Counted from the first letter of the stretch, positions 1-8,384 are shown. The stretch: DNA of 64,000 bases from Azophilus sp965220425 (GCA_965220425.1 OZ244830.1:1674001-1738000); one strand, 5' to 3'. Translations and numbers: made by a program. The notes: generated from the letters alone by a model not told the origin.

Positions 1-201
1 CTTATCGTACTGATCTCCTGCAGCGCAGGGGTGGCCACAAGGTATATGCGGCTTCGCCAGCGGCGGCTCGGTGCGCAATACGACGATGGTGTCCGCGAGG
101 AGTTGGAGGAAGTAAAGGAACGCGTCGAAGTTCTGGAAAAGATCGTGACCGACAGGAAATTCCGCCTTTCCGACGAGATTGCCGACCTGGAGCGCGGCTG
201 A
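1..201 (+). CDS. C-terminal part of a small membrane-anchored coiled-coil protein (PspB-like), 5' truncated
   Basis: The window opens inside this gene. Frame 1 is open from base 1 to a TGA at 199-201, giving 66 residues. The first 13 residues (LIVLISCSAGVAT) are the end of a hydrophobic segment. A basic stretch (RLRQRR) follows, and then a charged helix with heptad-like spacing around EELEEVKERVEVLEKIV. A short membrane anchor followed by a coiled coil ending near 'VTDRKFRLSDEI' is the layout of phage-shock PspB-like and related small envelope proteins. The upstream context is missing, so the family call is tentative. It converges on the minus-strand phosphodiesterase gene that follows. Confidence 0.5.
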   Translation, partial: LIVLISCSAGVATRYMRLRQRRLGAQYDDGVREELEEVKERVEVLEKIVTDRKFRLSDEIADLERG

Positions 202-248
202 CGGCCCGGAGCCCGCGGCCGTGGCCACTCCGGTGGGGTTGGTGCAGA

Positions 249-959
249 TCATTTCCTGCCCGGAGCGACACGGTCGATCATGCGATCGGGAAAGTCGGTG
301 AAGATCCCGGTTGCGCCCCACGAGAACAGCCGTTCGGCATTAACCGGGTCGTTTACCGTATAGACCAGCACCCTGAATCCCCGCGCCCGCGTCCGGCGGA
401 TTTGCCGCCGGGTCGCGGCACGGATGCCCAGATTCACCGACCAGGCGCTCAGTTCCGCCGAGAGTTCCGGAATCTTTTCATGCCATCGCCGAAACAGGGG
501 GGCAACCTTGAAGGCGCCGCGGGCAAGTTCGGCGAAGCGCCTCAACTCGTGGAGGTCGAAGGAAGATACCAGTACATCCCGCTGTGGGCGGACGAGGTCC
601 CGCAGCATCGAGAAAACCGGCGCCGCGGTATCCGGCCCCTTGAGTTCCACATTCATGCCCACCTCCGCGGGCAGCGCATCGAAGACCTCCTCGAGATAAG
701 GGATGGGCTGCCCGCCCCCCGCGTCGAGAGCACGCAGTTCCGCGATGTCGAGGCTTGCAAGCTCGCCCCTCCCGGACGTGGTTCTGTCCAGGTGACCGTC
801 GTGAATGACGAGCAGCCGGCCGTCTACGCAGTGCACGTCCAGTTCCACGGCGTGCACGCCGAGCGCCGCGGCCTTGGCGAAGCCGGCCAACGTATTCTCG
901 GGCGCGAGTCCCGCGGCGCCGCGGTGGCCGACGATCAGCCGCTCCGAATGAAAGCTCAT
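249..959 (-). CDS. Glycerophosphodiester phosphodiesterase
   Basis: This 236-residue protein should hydrolyse glycerophosphodiesters to an alcohol and glycerol-3-phosphate. The GDPD catalytic signature is intact: HRG at residues 12-14, PENT at 20-23, ELD at 39-41 with E39 and D41 as metal ligands, HD at 53-54, and a later ELKG. I place the start at the ATG at 957-959 because it yields the usual GDPD beginning (MSFHSERLIVGHRG). The frame stays open 32 codons further upstream, but that stretch is unlike the family and would overlap the dnaX promoter region. There is no signal peptide, so it is the short cytoplasmic UgpQ-type form. It is transcribed divergently from dnaX. Confidence 0.9.
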   Translation of the reverse strand: MSFHSERLIVGHRGAAGLAPENTLAGFAKAAALGVHAVELDVHCVDGRLLVIHDGHLDRTTSGRGELASLDIAELRALDAGGGQPIPYLEEVFDALPAEVGMNVELKGPDTAAPVFSMLRDLVRPQRDVLVSSFDLHELRRFAELARGAFKVAPLFRRWHEKIPELSAELSAWSVNLGIRAATRRQIRRTRARGFRVLVYTVNDPVNAERLFSWGATGIFTDFPDRMIDRVAPGRK

Positions 960-1061
960 TGGCGGATATCCCACCCGCCGATGACCGGCGGCCTCGCAAA
1001 AGAACAGGCTCGGCAAGGGCTTCCAAAGAACTTTGGGGTGCCTTGCAGACGGCATGGATAC

Positions 1062-1067
1062 TAGAAT
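1062..1067 (+). promoter_or_regulatory. Putative -10 box (TAGAAT) of dnaX
   Basis: TAGAAT lies 7 bases before the dnaX ATG. If it works as a -10 box, transcription would start at or next to the start codon, giving a leaderless message. No convincing Shine-Dalgarno sequence is visible, and the -35 match (TTGCAG at 1043-1048) is too close. The same hexamer occurs upstream of the tRNA-Ala gene and the sulfurtransferase gene. Confidence 0.3.
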
Positions 1068-1074
1068 AGCGGCG

Positions 1075-2769
1075 ATGAGCTACCAAGTGCTAGCCAGACG
1101 GCTGCGTCCCAGGGATTTCGACGGACTCGTAGGCCAGGATCATGTGGTCCGGGCGCTGAGCAACGGTCTGGACTCCGGGCGTGTGCACCATGCTTATCTC
1201 TTCACCGGCACCCGGGGCGTCGGCAAGACCACCATCGCGCGCATTCTCGCCAAGAGCCTGAACTGCGAGGCGGGCGTGTCCTCGACACCCTGCGGGTCCT
1301 GCTCGGTTTGCCGGGAGATCGAGGAGAACCGCTTCATCGACCTGATCGAGGTCGACGCCGCTTCCCGAACCCGCGTGGACGATACCCGTGAACTGCTCGA
1401 CAACGCCCAGTACCTGCCGAGTCGGGGGCGGTTCAAGGTGTATCTCATCGACGAGGTGCACATGTTGTCCGCGTCGAGCTTCAACGCCTTTCTGAAGACC
1501 CTGGAAGAACCCCCCGAGCACGTGAAATTCCTGCTCGCCACCACCGATCCCAGGAAAGTGCCTGTCACCGTGTTGTCGCGCTGCCTGCAATTCCAGTTGA
1601 AAAACATCGGCCGCGACGAAATTGCCCGCTACATCGGCGACGTACTGACCGCGGAGGGCGTCAAATTTGAGCCGGATGCCGTGCGCGTTATCGCGAGGTC
1701 GGCCGAGGGCAGCATGCGCGATGCCCTGTCCATTACCGATCAGGCCATTGCCTACAGTCAGGGAGCGGTCACGGCCTCTGACGTTGCGGCCATGGTGGGG
1801 GCGGCCGGCCGGGACGAAACCGGCGCCGTTATCGAGGCGCTCGCCAGCGGCGACCCGCGCCGGGTACTTGCGGTAAGCGCCGCGCTTGCAGACAAGTCGG
1901 CCGATTTCGGCTCGGTGCTGGCGGAACTGCTCGAAGCCCTCCACGACATGGCCGTTGGCCAGGCGCTCGGGCAGGAACCGGCAGGCGCCTTGAGTGCGGA
2001 AGCCGTGCAACTCTATTACCAGATCGCCCTGATCGGATACCGCGACCTGCACATCGGCCCCGATCCCAAGACCGGATTCGAGATGACTTTGTTGCGCATG
2101 CTGGCATTCGCGCCGGATGCGGCCGCGGCTGCCCGGGTACCGTCCGCGGCGGGCGAGTCGCCGGAATCCGCCGGGGCCGGGTCAACCCCGCCGGACCAGG
2201 GGTTGGATGCCGCGGGCGATGAAAAAAGTGGCGGTGAAGATGGGTCCGTCCAGGCAAATGCCACGGCGCCGGAACTCGAGGCGCCGGCGCCGATTCCGGA
2301 ACAGGGCAGGGCCGGGTTGACGACCGAGGCAGTGAGTGCGCCCGATGCCGACGGCGACGGCCTGTGCCGGGAGTGGTATGGAATGGTGGAACGGCTCGGC
2401 CTGCAGGGAGCCGAGCGGATGATCGCGGAGCATTCGTTGCTCGTCGAGCGTAGCGGCGGCGATTGCCGGCTGGTTCTCGACAGGAAGCACGAGTCGCTGC
2501 TACATGGCGGGGAGAGCGGCGGTGTCGAACGGGCGCTGGCTGAATTTTTCGGCGAACCGGTTCGGCTTGTCATTGACATCGGTGATCCCGCGCACGAAAC
2601 ACCTGCGCGCCGCAACGAGCGCCGCGCCCGCGAGCGGGTCGAGGCGGCGAGGCGGCAACTGGAGGAGAATGCCACGGTGCAATCCCTGATCGACACCTTC
2701 GACGGCAAGCTGGAGGCCGTTCGTGCCCTGGACGGGAGCGGCAGCGAGGCGCGCGGGGCAAACGGATGA
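1075..2769 (+). CDS. dnaX: DNA polymerase III subunits gamma/tau
   Basis: This is the clamp-loader ATPase of the replicative polymerase, 564 residues long. The AAA+ part is complete: Walker A GTRGVGKTT at 45-53, zinc-binding cysteines 64, 73, 76 and 79, and the DEVHML Walker B. A low-complexity Ala/Gly/Pro/Glu linker (about residues 345-430) leads to a tau-like C-terminal domain. I chose the ATG at 1075 (MSYQVLARRLRP), which matches the usual DnaX start. A TTG 14 codons upstream is also in frame. It is first in the conserved order dnaX-ybaB-recR and overlaps ybaB by 4 bases, which suggests translational coupling. Confidence 0.97.
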   Translation: MSYQVLARRLRPRDFDGLVGQDHVVRALSNGLDSGRVHHAYLFTGTRGVGKTTIARILAKSLNCEAGVSSTPCGSCSVCREIEENRFIDLIEVDAASRTRVDDTRELLDNAQYLPSRGRFKVYLIDEVHMLSASSFNAFLKTLEEPPEHVKFLLATTDPRKVPVTVLSRCLQFQLKNIGRDEIARYIGDVLTAEGVKFEPDAVRVIARSAEGSMRDALSITDQAIAYSQGAVTASDVAAMVGAAGRDETGAVIEALASGDPRRVLAVSAALADKSADFGSVLAELLEALHDMAVGQALGQEPAGALSAEAVQLYYQIALIGYRDLHIGPDPKTGFEMTLLRMLAFAPDAAAAARVPSAAGESPESAGAGSTPPDQGLDAAGDEKSGGEDGSVQANATAPELEAPAPIPEQGRAGLTTEAVSAPDADGDGLCREWYGMVERLGLQGAERMIAEHSLLVERSGGDCRLVLDRKHESLLHGGESGGVERALAEFFGEPVRLVIDIGDPAHETPARRNERRARERVEAARRQLEENATVQSLIDTFDGKLEAVRALDGSGSEARGANG

Positions 2770-3089
2770 GCAACAAGGGTCTGGGCGACCTGTTCAAGCA
2801 GGCACAGCAGGTTCAGCAGAAGCTCGAGGCGATGCAGGCCGAGATCGCTACGCTGGAAGTCACGGGGGAAAGCGGCGCCGGCCTGGTCCGGGTGGTTCTG
2901 AACGGGGCGCACGAAGTCAAGCGGGTGCACATCGACCCGGCCGTGCTCGATGAGGGCAGGGAAGTACTCGAAGACCTGATTGCCGCTGCCTTCAACGACG
3001 GCGCTCGCAGGGTGGATTCGGCGAGAACCGAAAAGATGTCCGGGCTTGCCGGCGGATTCGGGCTGCCGCTCGACAAATTGCCGTTCTGA
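2766..3089 (+). CDS. ybaB: YbaB/EbfC nucleoid-associated protein
   Basis: This 107-residue protein belongs to the YbaB/EbfC family of small dimeric DNA-binding proteins. It starts with an amphipathic helix rich in Gln/Glu (LFKQAQQVQQKLEAMQAEIA), followed by the conserved beta region (VTGESGAGLVRVVLNG) and the helix with PAVLDEGREVLEDLI. The length is normal for the family. It overlaps the dnaX stop by 4 bases, and recR starts 2 bases after its stop, the standard recombination/replication cluster. Confidence 0.95.
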   Translation: MSNKGLGDLFKQAQQVQQKLEAMQAEIATLEVTGESGAGLVRVVLNGAHEVKRVHIDPAVLDEGREVLEDLIAAAFNDGARRVDSARTEKMSGLAGGFGLPLDKLPF

Positions 3090-3091
3090 TC

Positions 3092-3688
3092 GTGTTGAGT
3101 CCCCTGATCGACGAACTGATTGCGGCTTTCCAGGTGTTGCCGGGCGTCGGACCCAAGAGCGCCCAACGCATGGCGCTCGATATTCTGCAGCGGAATCGGG
3201 AAGGGGGGATGCAATTGGCCGAGGCGCTCGCCGCCTCGGTGGAACAGGTGGCCTGGTGCCGGGATTGCCGCACGCTGACGGAAACCGGGCAATGCCGCCT
3301 GTGCGCCGACGAAAATCGGGACGATGCGATACTGTGCGTGGTGGAGTCGCCCGCGGACATCCTCGCCATTGAACAGGCGGGCGGATTCCGGGGCCGGTAT
3401 TTCGTATTGAACGGCCGTCTGTCGCCGATCGACGGGGTCGGACCGGAAGACCTGGCACTCGACAAGCTCGCCGCGCGCGTGCGGGCACTCGATGTCCGGG
3501 AGGTCATTCTGGCCACCAATCCCACCGTGGAGGGCGAGGCAACCGCACATTACATTGCCGGCCTGCTCGAGGATGAGGTCGCCGACATCAGCCGCATTGC
3601 CCACGGGGTTCCGATTGGCGGTGAACTGGAGTATGTGGATGGAGGAACCATCATGCATGCCCTGCAGGGGCGCCGCCGTCTCGGCTGA
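3092..3688 (+). CDS. recR: Recombination mediator protein RecR
   Basis: RecR (198 residues) works with RecF and RecO to load RecA at gaps. Visible domains in order are a helix-hairpin-helix region (LPGVGPKSAQRMA, about 16-28), a four-Cys zinc finger (C56, C59, C68, C71), the Toprim domain beginning CVVESPADI (E85), and the C-terminal region with ATNPTVEGEATAHYI. The start is GTG at 3092, only 2 bases after the ybaB stop; an adjacent TTG is an alternative. The rnd start codon lies inside the last 32 bases of this gene. Confidence 0.97.
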   Translation: MLSPLIDELIAAFQVLPGVGPKSAQRMALDILQRNREGGMQLAEALAASVEQVAWCRDCRTLTETGQCRLCADENRDDAILCVVESPADILAIEQAGGFRGRYFVLNGRLSPIDGVGPEDLALDKLAARVRALDVREVILATNPTVEGEATAHYIAGLLEDEVADISRIAHGVPIGGELEYVDGGTIMHALQGRRRLG

Positions 3689-4784
3689 GGAGTCAAGCCG
3701 CTGCGTCTGGGTAGCCTCTGGAGCGGACCTCGCGCGGGCCGCGGGCCGGTGGCGTGGCGTTATTGGCATCGATACCGAGTTTCAGCGCACGGATACCTTT
3801 TTCCCCATACCCGGTCTGTACCAGGTGGCGGCCGGGCCCGGTATCTGGTTCGTCGACCCGCTTGCCGTCCACGATTGGGCGCCGCTCGTCGATGTGTTGA
3901 CAGACCCGGAAACGGTCAAGGTAGTGCATGCGTGCTCCGAAGACCTGGAACTCTTCTACGGACACCTGGGTGTTCGGCCCAACAACGTATTCGATACCCA
4001 GCTTGCGGTCGCGTTCCTTTCCGAGGACTTCAGCTCGAGCTATGCGAGCCTGGTCGAGTCGCTGCTGGGGGTGACCCTGCCCAAGCACCATACCCGGTCG
4101 AATTGGCTGAAGCGCCCGTTGTCGTGCGATCAGCTTCGCTATGCCCAGGAAGATGTTGCGTATCTGGCTGAAATGCACGCGGTGCTCAAGGCCAGGCTCG
4201 AGGCTGACGGCCGGTGGCACTGGTTTGTCGAAGACATGCAGCGCAGGGGGCGTTACGCCCCCCGGGAACCGTCGTCCTACTTCGCCGGCGTCAAGAAGGC
4301 GTGGAAGCTCGACGGAGCGCAACTCGCCGTACTCAGGTCGCTGTGCGAATGGCGCGAGCGGCGCGCCAGGGGGGAGGATGTGCCCCGCAACCGGGTCGTC
4401 TGGGACGAACACCTGCTTGAATTCGCGCAACAGCGTGACGTCGGCCTGGCGGACGTCCGGCGCCGATTGCCCCCGCGGGTCGCCCGCCGTTACGGGAAGG
4501 ACATACTCCGCGCTCACGACCAGGGGCTCAATGCGGCCCCGGAGGCGGCCTTGCCGAAGCCGCTCAGTCAAAGACAGGGTGGCTTGCTCAAACGCCTGCG
4601 CGATATCGCGCGCCGGTGCGCCGGGGAGTTGGGTATCGCGCCGGAGTTGCTGGCGCGCCAACGGGATCTCGAGGCGTGCATCCGCCGCTATCGCGCCACC
4701 GGAACTCTGTCCGATACCTATCTCGGCTGGCGCAAGGCCGTGTTGGGAAGTGATTTCATGGCCGAACTGGAAAAGCGCGCATGA
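3657..4784 (+). CDS. rnd: Ribonuclease D
   Basis: RNase D is a 3'-5' exoribonuclease that trims tRNA and other stable RNA ends. The product is 375 residues, the usual family length. The DEDD motifs are present: GIDTEF (D39, E41), VVHACSEDLE, FDTQLAV, and YAQEDVAYL with the Y...D pair. The C-terminal half holds the HRDC region (LCEWRERRARGEDVPRNRV). I chose ATG 3657 because a GGAGG at 3641-3645 sits 11 bases upstream and the N-terminus then has normal length. Earlier in-frame ATGs at 3633 and 3639 lie deeper inside recR. Its stop overlaps the next gene by 4 bases. Confidence 0.93.
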   Translation: MPCRGAAVSAEESSRCVWVASGADLARAAGRWRGVIGIDTEFQRTDTFFPIPGLYQVAAGPGIWFVDPLAVHDWAPLVDVLTDPETVKVVHACSEDLELFYGHLGVRPNNVFDTQLAVAFLSEDFSSSYASLVESLLGVTLPKHHTRSNWLKRPLSCDQLRYAQEDVAYLAEMHAVLKARLEADGRWHWFVEDMQRRGRYAPREPSSYFAGVKKAWKLDGAQLAVLRSLCEWRERRARGEDVPRNRVVWDEHLLEFAQQRDVGLADVRRRLPPRVARRYGKDILRAHDQGLNAAPEAALPKPLSQRQGGLLKRLRDIARRCAGELGIAPELLARQRDLEACIRRYRATGTLSDTYLGWRKAVLGSDFMAELEKRA

Positions 4785-5116
4785 CGGAGCCGTTCGCGTG
4801 GCTGGTCACCGTCTGCGCCGGAGCGGCGGCGCTGTTCGGCATCGTCGTTTTGACACGCCCGATGCAGAACGGCTTCCTGAAATCCTGGCTGCGCTGTGTA
4901 GCGGCGGTTGTACTGCTGTTGCCCGCCCCGGTTCCGGGATTCGATACGTACTACGCGCCGGCGTTCGTGGTGGTGCTTTTCGAAGCGGCCCTGCAGAGCG
5001 ACGGCCAGCCGGCATTGGCGGCGAGCGTCCTGTTCGCGGTAATCGTGGCTGCCACGGTGCTCGTATGGGGCTACTTCTACTGGAGACATCGACGGCGCGC
5101 GCGAAGGGGGGATTGA
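4781..5116 (+). CDS. Small integral membrane protein of unknown function
   Basis: I do not recognise a named family. The 111-residue product has about three hydrophobic segments: residues 5-24 (WLVTVCAGAAALFGIVVL), 38-60 (CVAAVVLLL through the Tyr-rich GFDTYYAPAFVVVLF), and 81-102 (SVLFAVIVAATVLVWGYFYW). It ends in a strongly basic tail (RHRRRARRGD) that should lie in the cytoplasm. The ATG overlaps the rnd stop codon by 4 bases, so the two are probably translated together. A MITE-like repeat starts 8 bases after its stop, and the MoxR ATPase gene follows about 500 bases later. Confidence 0.7.
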   Translation: MTEPFAWLVTVCAGAAALFGIVVLTRPMQNGFLKSWLRCVAAVVLLLPAPVPGFDTYYAPAFVVVLFEAALQSDGQPALAASVLFAVIVAATVLVWGYFYWRHRRRARRGD

Positions 5117-5124
5117 ACACCTGA

Positions 5125-5453
5125 CCCGCATATTGCACCAAGCCGCTTGTCGAGTTGAAGAATGACTTTTGATTTCGCTCACCTTCATTGCACTTTTCGG
5201 CTTTCTGCAGCGTTACAAACCGCGCTGGCCGCGCCCTCGCCGGGCTTTTGCCCGTATGCGCGCACATGCTCCCTACACCATAGGCGTGGCTATGCTTATG
5301 CTTGTTATGCGAGGCGTGCCCCCTCGCGCTCCCCGGCTGAGTCCTTTCTTGCGAGGGGCGCCCCCTCGCGCTCCCCGGCTGAAGGCTCCCGCGAGCACGC
5401 GCATACGGGCAAAATCCTGCGCGCTCGTCGCGGCCCTTGGCGCAATATGCGGG
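5125..5453 (+). repeat. MITE-like non-coding element, copy A (329 bp)
   Basis: The element is bounded by imperfect 17-bp terminal inverted repeats. The left end is CCCGCATATTGCACCAA (5125-5141) and the right end TTGGCGCAATATGCGGG (5437-5453), matching at 16 of 17 positions. Related copies lie at 31401-31693, 48407-48879 and 49951-50088. Inside, a 23-bp segment at 5318-5340 is repeated exactly at 5360-5382. No plausible protein is encoded. The flanks lack the clear TA seen at copies B and C. The remaining bases up to the MoxR gene at 5635 show nothing I can name. Confidence 0.75.
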
Positions 5454-5634
5454 CAAGTGTCAGCCTTTGCCGGTTGCGGTTCTCGAGGAGGGGCCGCGGC
5501 TTGTGAGGCGCTAGTGCGTCCTATAGAGTACGCGGTTTGCCGGGGTAAGGGGGGCGATTCATCCGGTTTGCCTGCGGCGGGTACCGGGGCAAAACGGCCG
5601 CACTGGTCGCACGGAAACAGCCAAGAGACGCTGC

Positions 5635-6483
5635 ATGATTTTTGACAGTACCGACACCTATATCTCCACCGATGAACTGAGCATGGCGGTTGATGCCGCG
5701 GTCAAGCTGGAGCGGCCGCTACTCGTCAAGGGCGAACCCGGTACCGGCAAGACGTTGCTGGCTGAGGAAATTGCCAAGACCCTGGGCCTGAGGTTGATCC
5801 AGTGGCATATCAAGTCGAGCACCAAGGCCATCAACGGGCTGTACGAGTACGATGCAGTGTCGCGCCTGCGCGACTCCCAGCTTGGCGATGAGCGGGTGGG
5901 AGACATTCGCAACTACATCAAGAAGGGCAAGCTCTGGGAGGCCTTCGAGGCGGAGGAGCGTGTCGTACTCCTGATCGACGAGATCGACAAGGCCGATATC
6001 GAGTTTCCCAACGACCTGCTGCAGGAACTCGACCGCATGGAGTTCTTCGTCTACGAGTTGTCCGAAACCGTCGTGGCGAAGAAGCGCCCAATCGTGGTCA
6101 TCACCTCCAACAACGAAAAGGAACTGCCCGACGCTTTTCTGCGCCGCTGTTTCTTCCACTACATCAACTTTCCCGACCGGGAGACGATGCACGAGATCAT
6201 CGAAGTCCACTTCCCGCGCATCAAGCGGGAACTGGTCAAGGAAGCCATGGAGATCTTCTTCGATGTCCGCAAGGTGCCGGGCCTGAAGAAGAAACCCTCC
6301 ACTTCCGAACTGATCGACTGGCTGAAACTCCTGATGTCCGACGACATCCCCGACGAGATCCTGACCGACCGCGACCCGAGCAAGGCGATACCGCCCCTAT
6401 ACGGCGCACTCGTCAAGAACGAGCAGGACGTACACCTCCTAGAGCGCCTCGCCTTCATGAACCGGAGAGACTCTAGGGGGTGA
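5635..6483 (+). CDS. MoxR-family AAA+ ATPase
   Basis: MoxR ATPases act as chaperone-like partners of VWA-domain proteins. This one has 282 residues. Walker A is GEPGTGKT (33-40), Walker B is LLIDEIDKAD (about 112-121), and sensor 1 is VVITSNNEKELPDAFLRRC, followed by the small helical lid. The ATG gives MIFDSTDTYISTDEL. Its partner, a CoxE-like VWA protein, lies directly downstream, but the gap between them is completely filled by a 114-bp tandem array that begins just after this stop codon. The last residues (MNRRDSRG) may have been altered by the array's arrival. Confidence 0.92.
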   Translation: MIFDSTDTYISTDELSMAVDAAVKLERPLLVKGEPGTGKTLLAEEIAKTLGLRLIQWHIKSSTKAINGLYEYDAVSRLRDSQLGDERVGDIRNYIKKGKLWEAFEAEERVVLLIDEIDKADIEFPNDLLQELDRMEFFVYELSETVVAKKRPIVVITSNNEKELPDAFLRRCFFHYINFPDRETMHEIIEVHFPRIKRELVKEAMEIFFDVRKVPGLKKKPSTSELIDWLKLLMSDDIPDEILTDRDPSKAIPPLYGALVKNEQDVHLLERLAFMNRRDSRG

Positions 6484-6501
6484 TTGCCGTTTGAAAACGA
6501 A

Positions 6502-7089
6502 GTTTTCAACGCGGCGCACTGCGCCGCGAGGCAATCACGCCCGGCAACTTGTTGCCGGGCCGGGTGTTCGCTATTGGCATGCCAGGGCAGCACGCAGGTC
6601 GCCGGCGGATGCCGGGTTTTCAACGCGGCGCACTGCGCCGCGAGGCAATCACGCCCGGCAACTTGTTGCCGGGCCGGGTGTTCGCTATTGGCATGCCAGG
6701 GCAGCACGCAGGTCGCCGGCGGATGCCGGGTTTTCAACGCGGCGCACTGCGCCGCGAGGCAATCACGCCCGGCAACTTGTTGCCGGGCCGGGTGTTCGCT
6801 ATTGGCATGCCAGGGCAGCACGCAGGTCGCCGGCGGATGCCGGGTTTTCAACGCGGCGCACTGCGCCGCGAGGCAATCACGCCCGGCAACTTGTTGCCGG
6901 GCCGGGTGTTCGCTATTGGCATGCCAGGGCAGCACGCAGGTCGCCGGCGGATGCCGGGTTTTCAACGCGGCGCACTGCGCCGCGAGGCAATCACGCCCGG
7001 CAACTTGTTGCCGGGCCGGGTGTTCGCTATTGGCATGCCAGGGCAGCACGCAGGTCGCCGGCGGATGCCGGGTTTTCAACGCGGCGCAC
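6502..7089. repeat. 114-bp tandem repeat array: five identical units plus an 18-bp partial unit
   Basis: GTTTTCAAC starts at 6502, 6616, 6730, 6844, 6958 and 7072, exactly 114 bases apart. I see no differences between units. Each unit contains a 19-bp palindrome (first copy 6510-6528, CGCGGCGCA-C-TGCGCCGCG) and a strong hairpin of 10-bp arms (GCCCGGCAAC) around TT (6539-6560). A weaker CCGGC/GCCGG stem spans the unit's end. The final partial unit stops 5 bases before the VWA gene's ATG. Just before the array, GTTTGAAAAC can pair with the first GTTTTCAAC. Because 114 is a multiple of 3, reading frames stay open across the array on both strands. There are no spacers, so it is not a CRISPR. Confidence 0.97.
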
Positions 7090-7094
7090 AACAC

Positions 7095-8267
7095 ATGCTA
7101 ATTAACCTCTTCCTCACCCTCCGCAAATACAAGGTTCCCGTCACCATCCGGGAACTCATGGACCTCATCGCCGCCCTCAAACACCGCATCGTCTACGCCA
7201 ACCTGGACGACTTCTATCTCCTGACGCGCACCTGCCTTGTCAAGGACGAGAAGAACTACGACAAGTTCGACCGGGCCTTCGGCGCCTATTTCAAGGGGCT
7301 CGAGGATCTGCACGGCATGCTGGAATCGCTCATCCCGGACGAGTGGCTGCGCCGGGAGTTCGAGAAATCCCTGACGCCGGAAGAATTGAAAAAGATCAAC
7401 TCCCTGGGAGGACTGGAGAAACTGATCGAAGCCTTCCGGGAGGCAAAGGAAGAGGCGGAAAAGGCAGCGGCCGAGCAGGCCCGTCAAGGCGAAGAAGGCG
7501 AGGAGGGCGACGACCCGAGCCGTCCGGGCAAGAGCGGGCCCGGTGGGCTCGGCAAGGGCAGGAAGAAGAAAGCACGAAAGGTGTGGGACCGGCGCCAGTA
7601 CAGGAATCTCGACGATTCGGTGGAACTCGGAACGCGCAACATCAAGCTGGCGCTCCGGCGCCTCAGGAAGTTCGCCCGCACCGGCAAGGAAGAAGAACTG
7701 GACATGAACGGCACCATCCGCTCCACGGCGCACAACGGCGGCCTGCTCGATATCAGGATGCGCCCCGAGCGAAAGAACACGGTCAAGGTGCTGCTGTTCC
7801 TCGACATCGGCGGGTCGATGGATGCGCACGTAAAGGTGAGCGAGGAGTTGTTCTCGGCCACGCGCACCGAGTTCAAGCACATGGAAAGCTACTACTTCCA
7901 CAACTTCGTCTATGAATCCGTGTGGAAGGACAACCGGCGGCGCATGACCGAACGCATCCCGACCTGGGGGATACTCAACAAGTACGCCCACGACTACAAA
8001 GTGGTGTTCGTGGGCGATGCCACCATGGCGCCCTACGAAATCACCCATGCGGGCGGCAGCGTCGAACACTGGAACGAAGAGCCGGGAGCGGTGTGGATGA
8101 ACCGGTTCGCCGATCTCTACGATCGGATCGTGTGGATCAACCCCACGCCGCAGGAGACCTGGGAGTATTCGAGTTCGGTGGGTCTGACGCGCAAACTCGT
8201 CAACGGATACATGTATCCCCTGACCGTCCGCGGCCTGGAAGAGGGGATGAACGCCCTGTCCAAGTAA
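7095..8267 (+). CDS. VWA-domain protein (CoxE-like), MoxR partner
   Basis: The 390-residue product begins MLINLFLTLRKYKVP, with a helical N-terminal region, an acidic/low-complexity linker (about 120-160, Glu-, Gly- and Lys-rich), and a C-terminal von Willebrand A domain. The MIDAS metal site is DIGGSM (D237-M242), followed by a Thr and a later 'FVGDATMAPYE'. Such proteins pair with MoxR ATPases to assemble or insert cofactors or mature complexes. The ATG at 7095 follows the tandem array by 5 bases, and no Shine-Dalgarno sequence is visible in front of it. The frame is open back through the whole array, so a longer product starting inside a repeat (ATG 6549 or later) cannot be excluded. Confidence 0.88.
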   Translation: MLINLFLTLRKYKVPVTIRELMDLIAALKHRIVYANLDDFYLLTRTCLVKDEKNYDKFDRAFGAYFKGLEDLHGMLESLIPDEWLRREFEKSLTPEELKKINSLGGLEKLIEAFREAKEEAEKAAAEQARQGEEGEEGDDPSRPGKSGPGGLGKGRKKKARKVWDRRQYRNLDDSVELGTRNIKLALRRLRKFARTGKEEELDMNGTIRSTAHNGGLLDIRMRPERKNTVKVLLFLDIGGSMDAHVKVSEELFSATRTEFKHMESYYFHNFVYESVWKDNRRRMTERIPTWGILNKYAHDYKVVFVGDATMAPYEITHAGGSVEHWNEEPGAVWMNRFADLYDRIVWINPTPQETWEYSSSVGLTRKLVNGYMYPLTVRGLEEGMNALSK

Positions 8268-8288
8268 CGGGCACCTCCAGCCCGTATA

Positions 8289-8327
8289 CATCGGCGTCCG
8301 CGGCAGGAAGTCGGTGACGGATGCGGG
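8289..8327 (+). repeat. Fragment of the short CCCGCATC-type repeat
   Basis: Bases 8289-8327 match the right half of the short element at 31329-31399, sharing CATCGGCGTCCGC and the terminal GTGACGGATGCGGG-type end. The left half is missing. It sits between the VWA gene and the retropepsin operon and is probably a worn copy. Confidence 0.55.
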
Positions 8328-8384
8328 CAAGTACCTGTTCGTTCGGATGGCGGATACAATGCCCTGCATCGGACGGGGAACGGA

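Noticed and set aside
6484..7094. CRISPR array
   Set aside because: The repeats are contiguous 114-bp units with no unique spacers, and no cas genes are present.
6159..7094. A 311-codon antisense frame through the tandem array
   Set aside because: Open only because the unit is a multiple of three; repetitive, Cys/His/Pro-rich and unlike any protein. It also overlaps the MoxR gene.
5635..8267. Anti-phage defence island built on MoxR-VWA
   Set aside because: MoxR-VWA pairs are common chaperone pairs; no nuclease, reverse transcriptase, CBASS or TerY-P companions are present.
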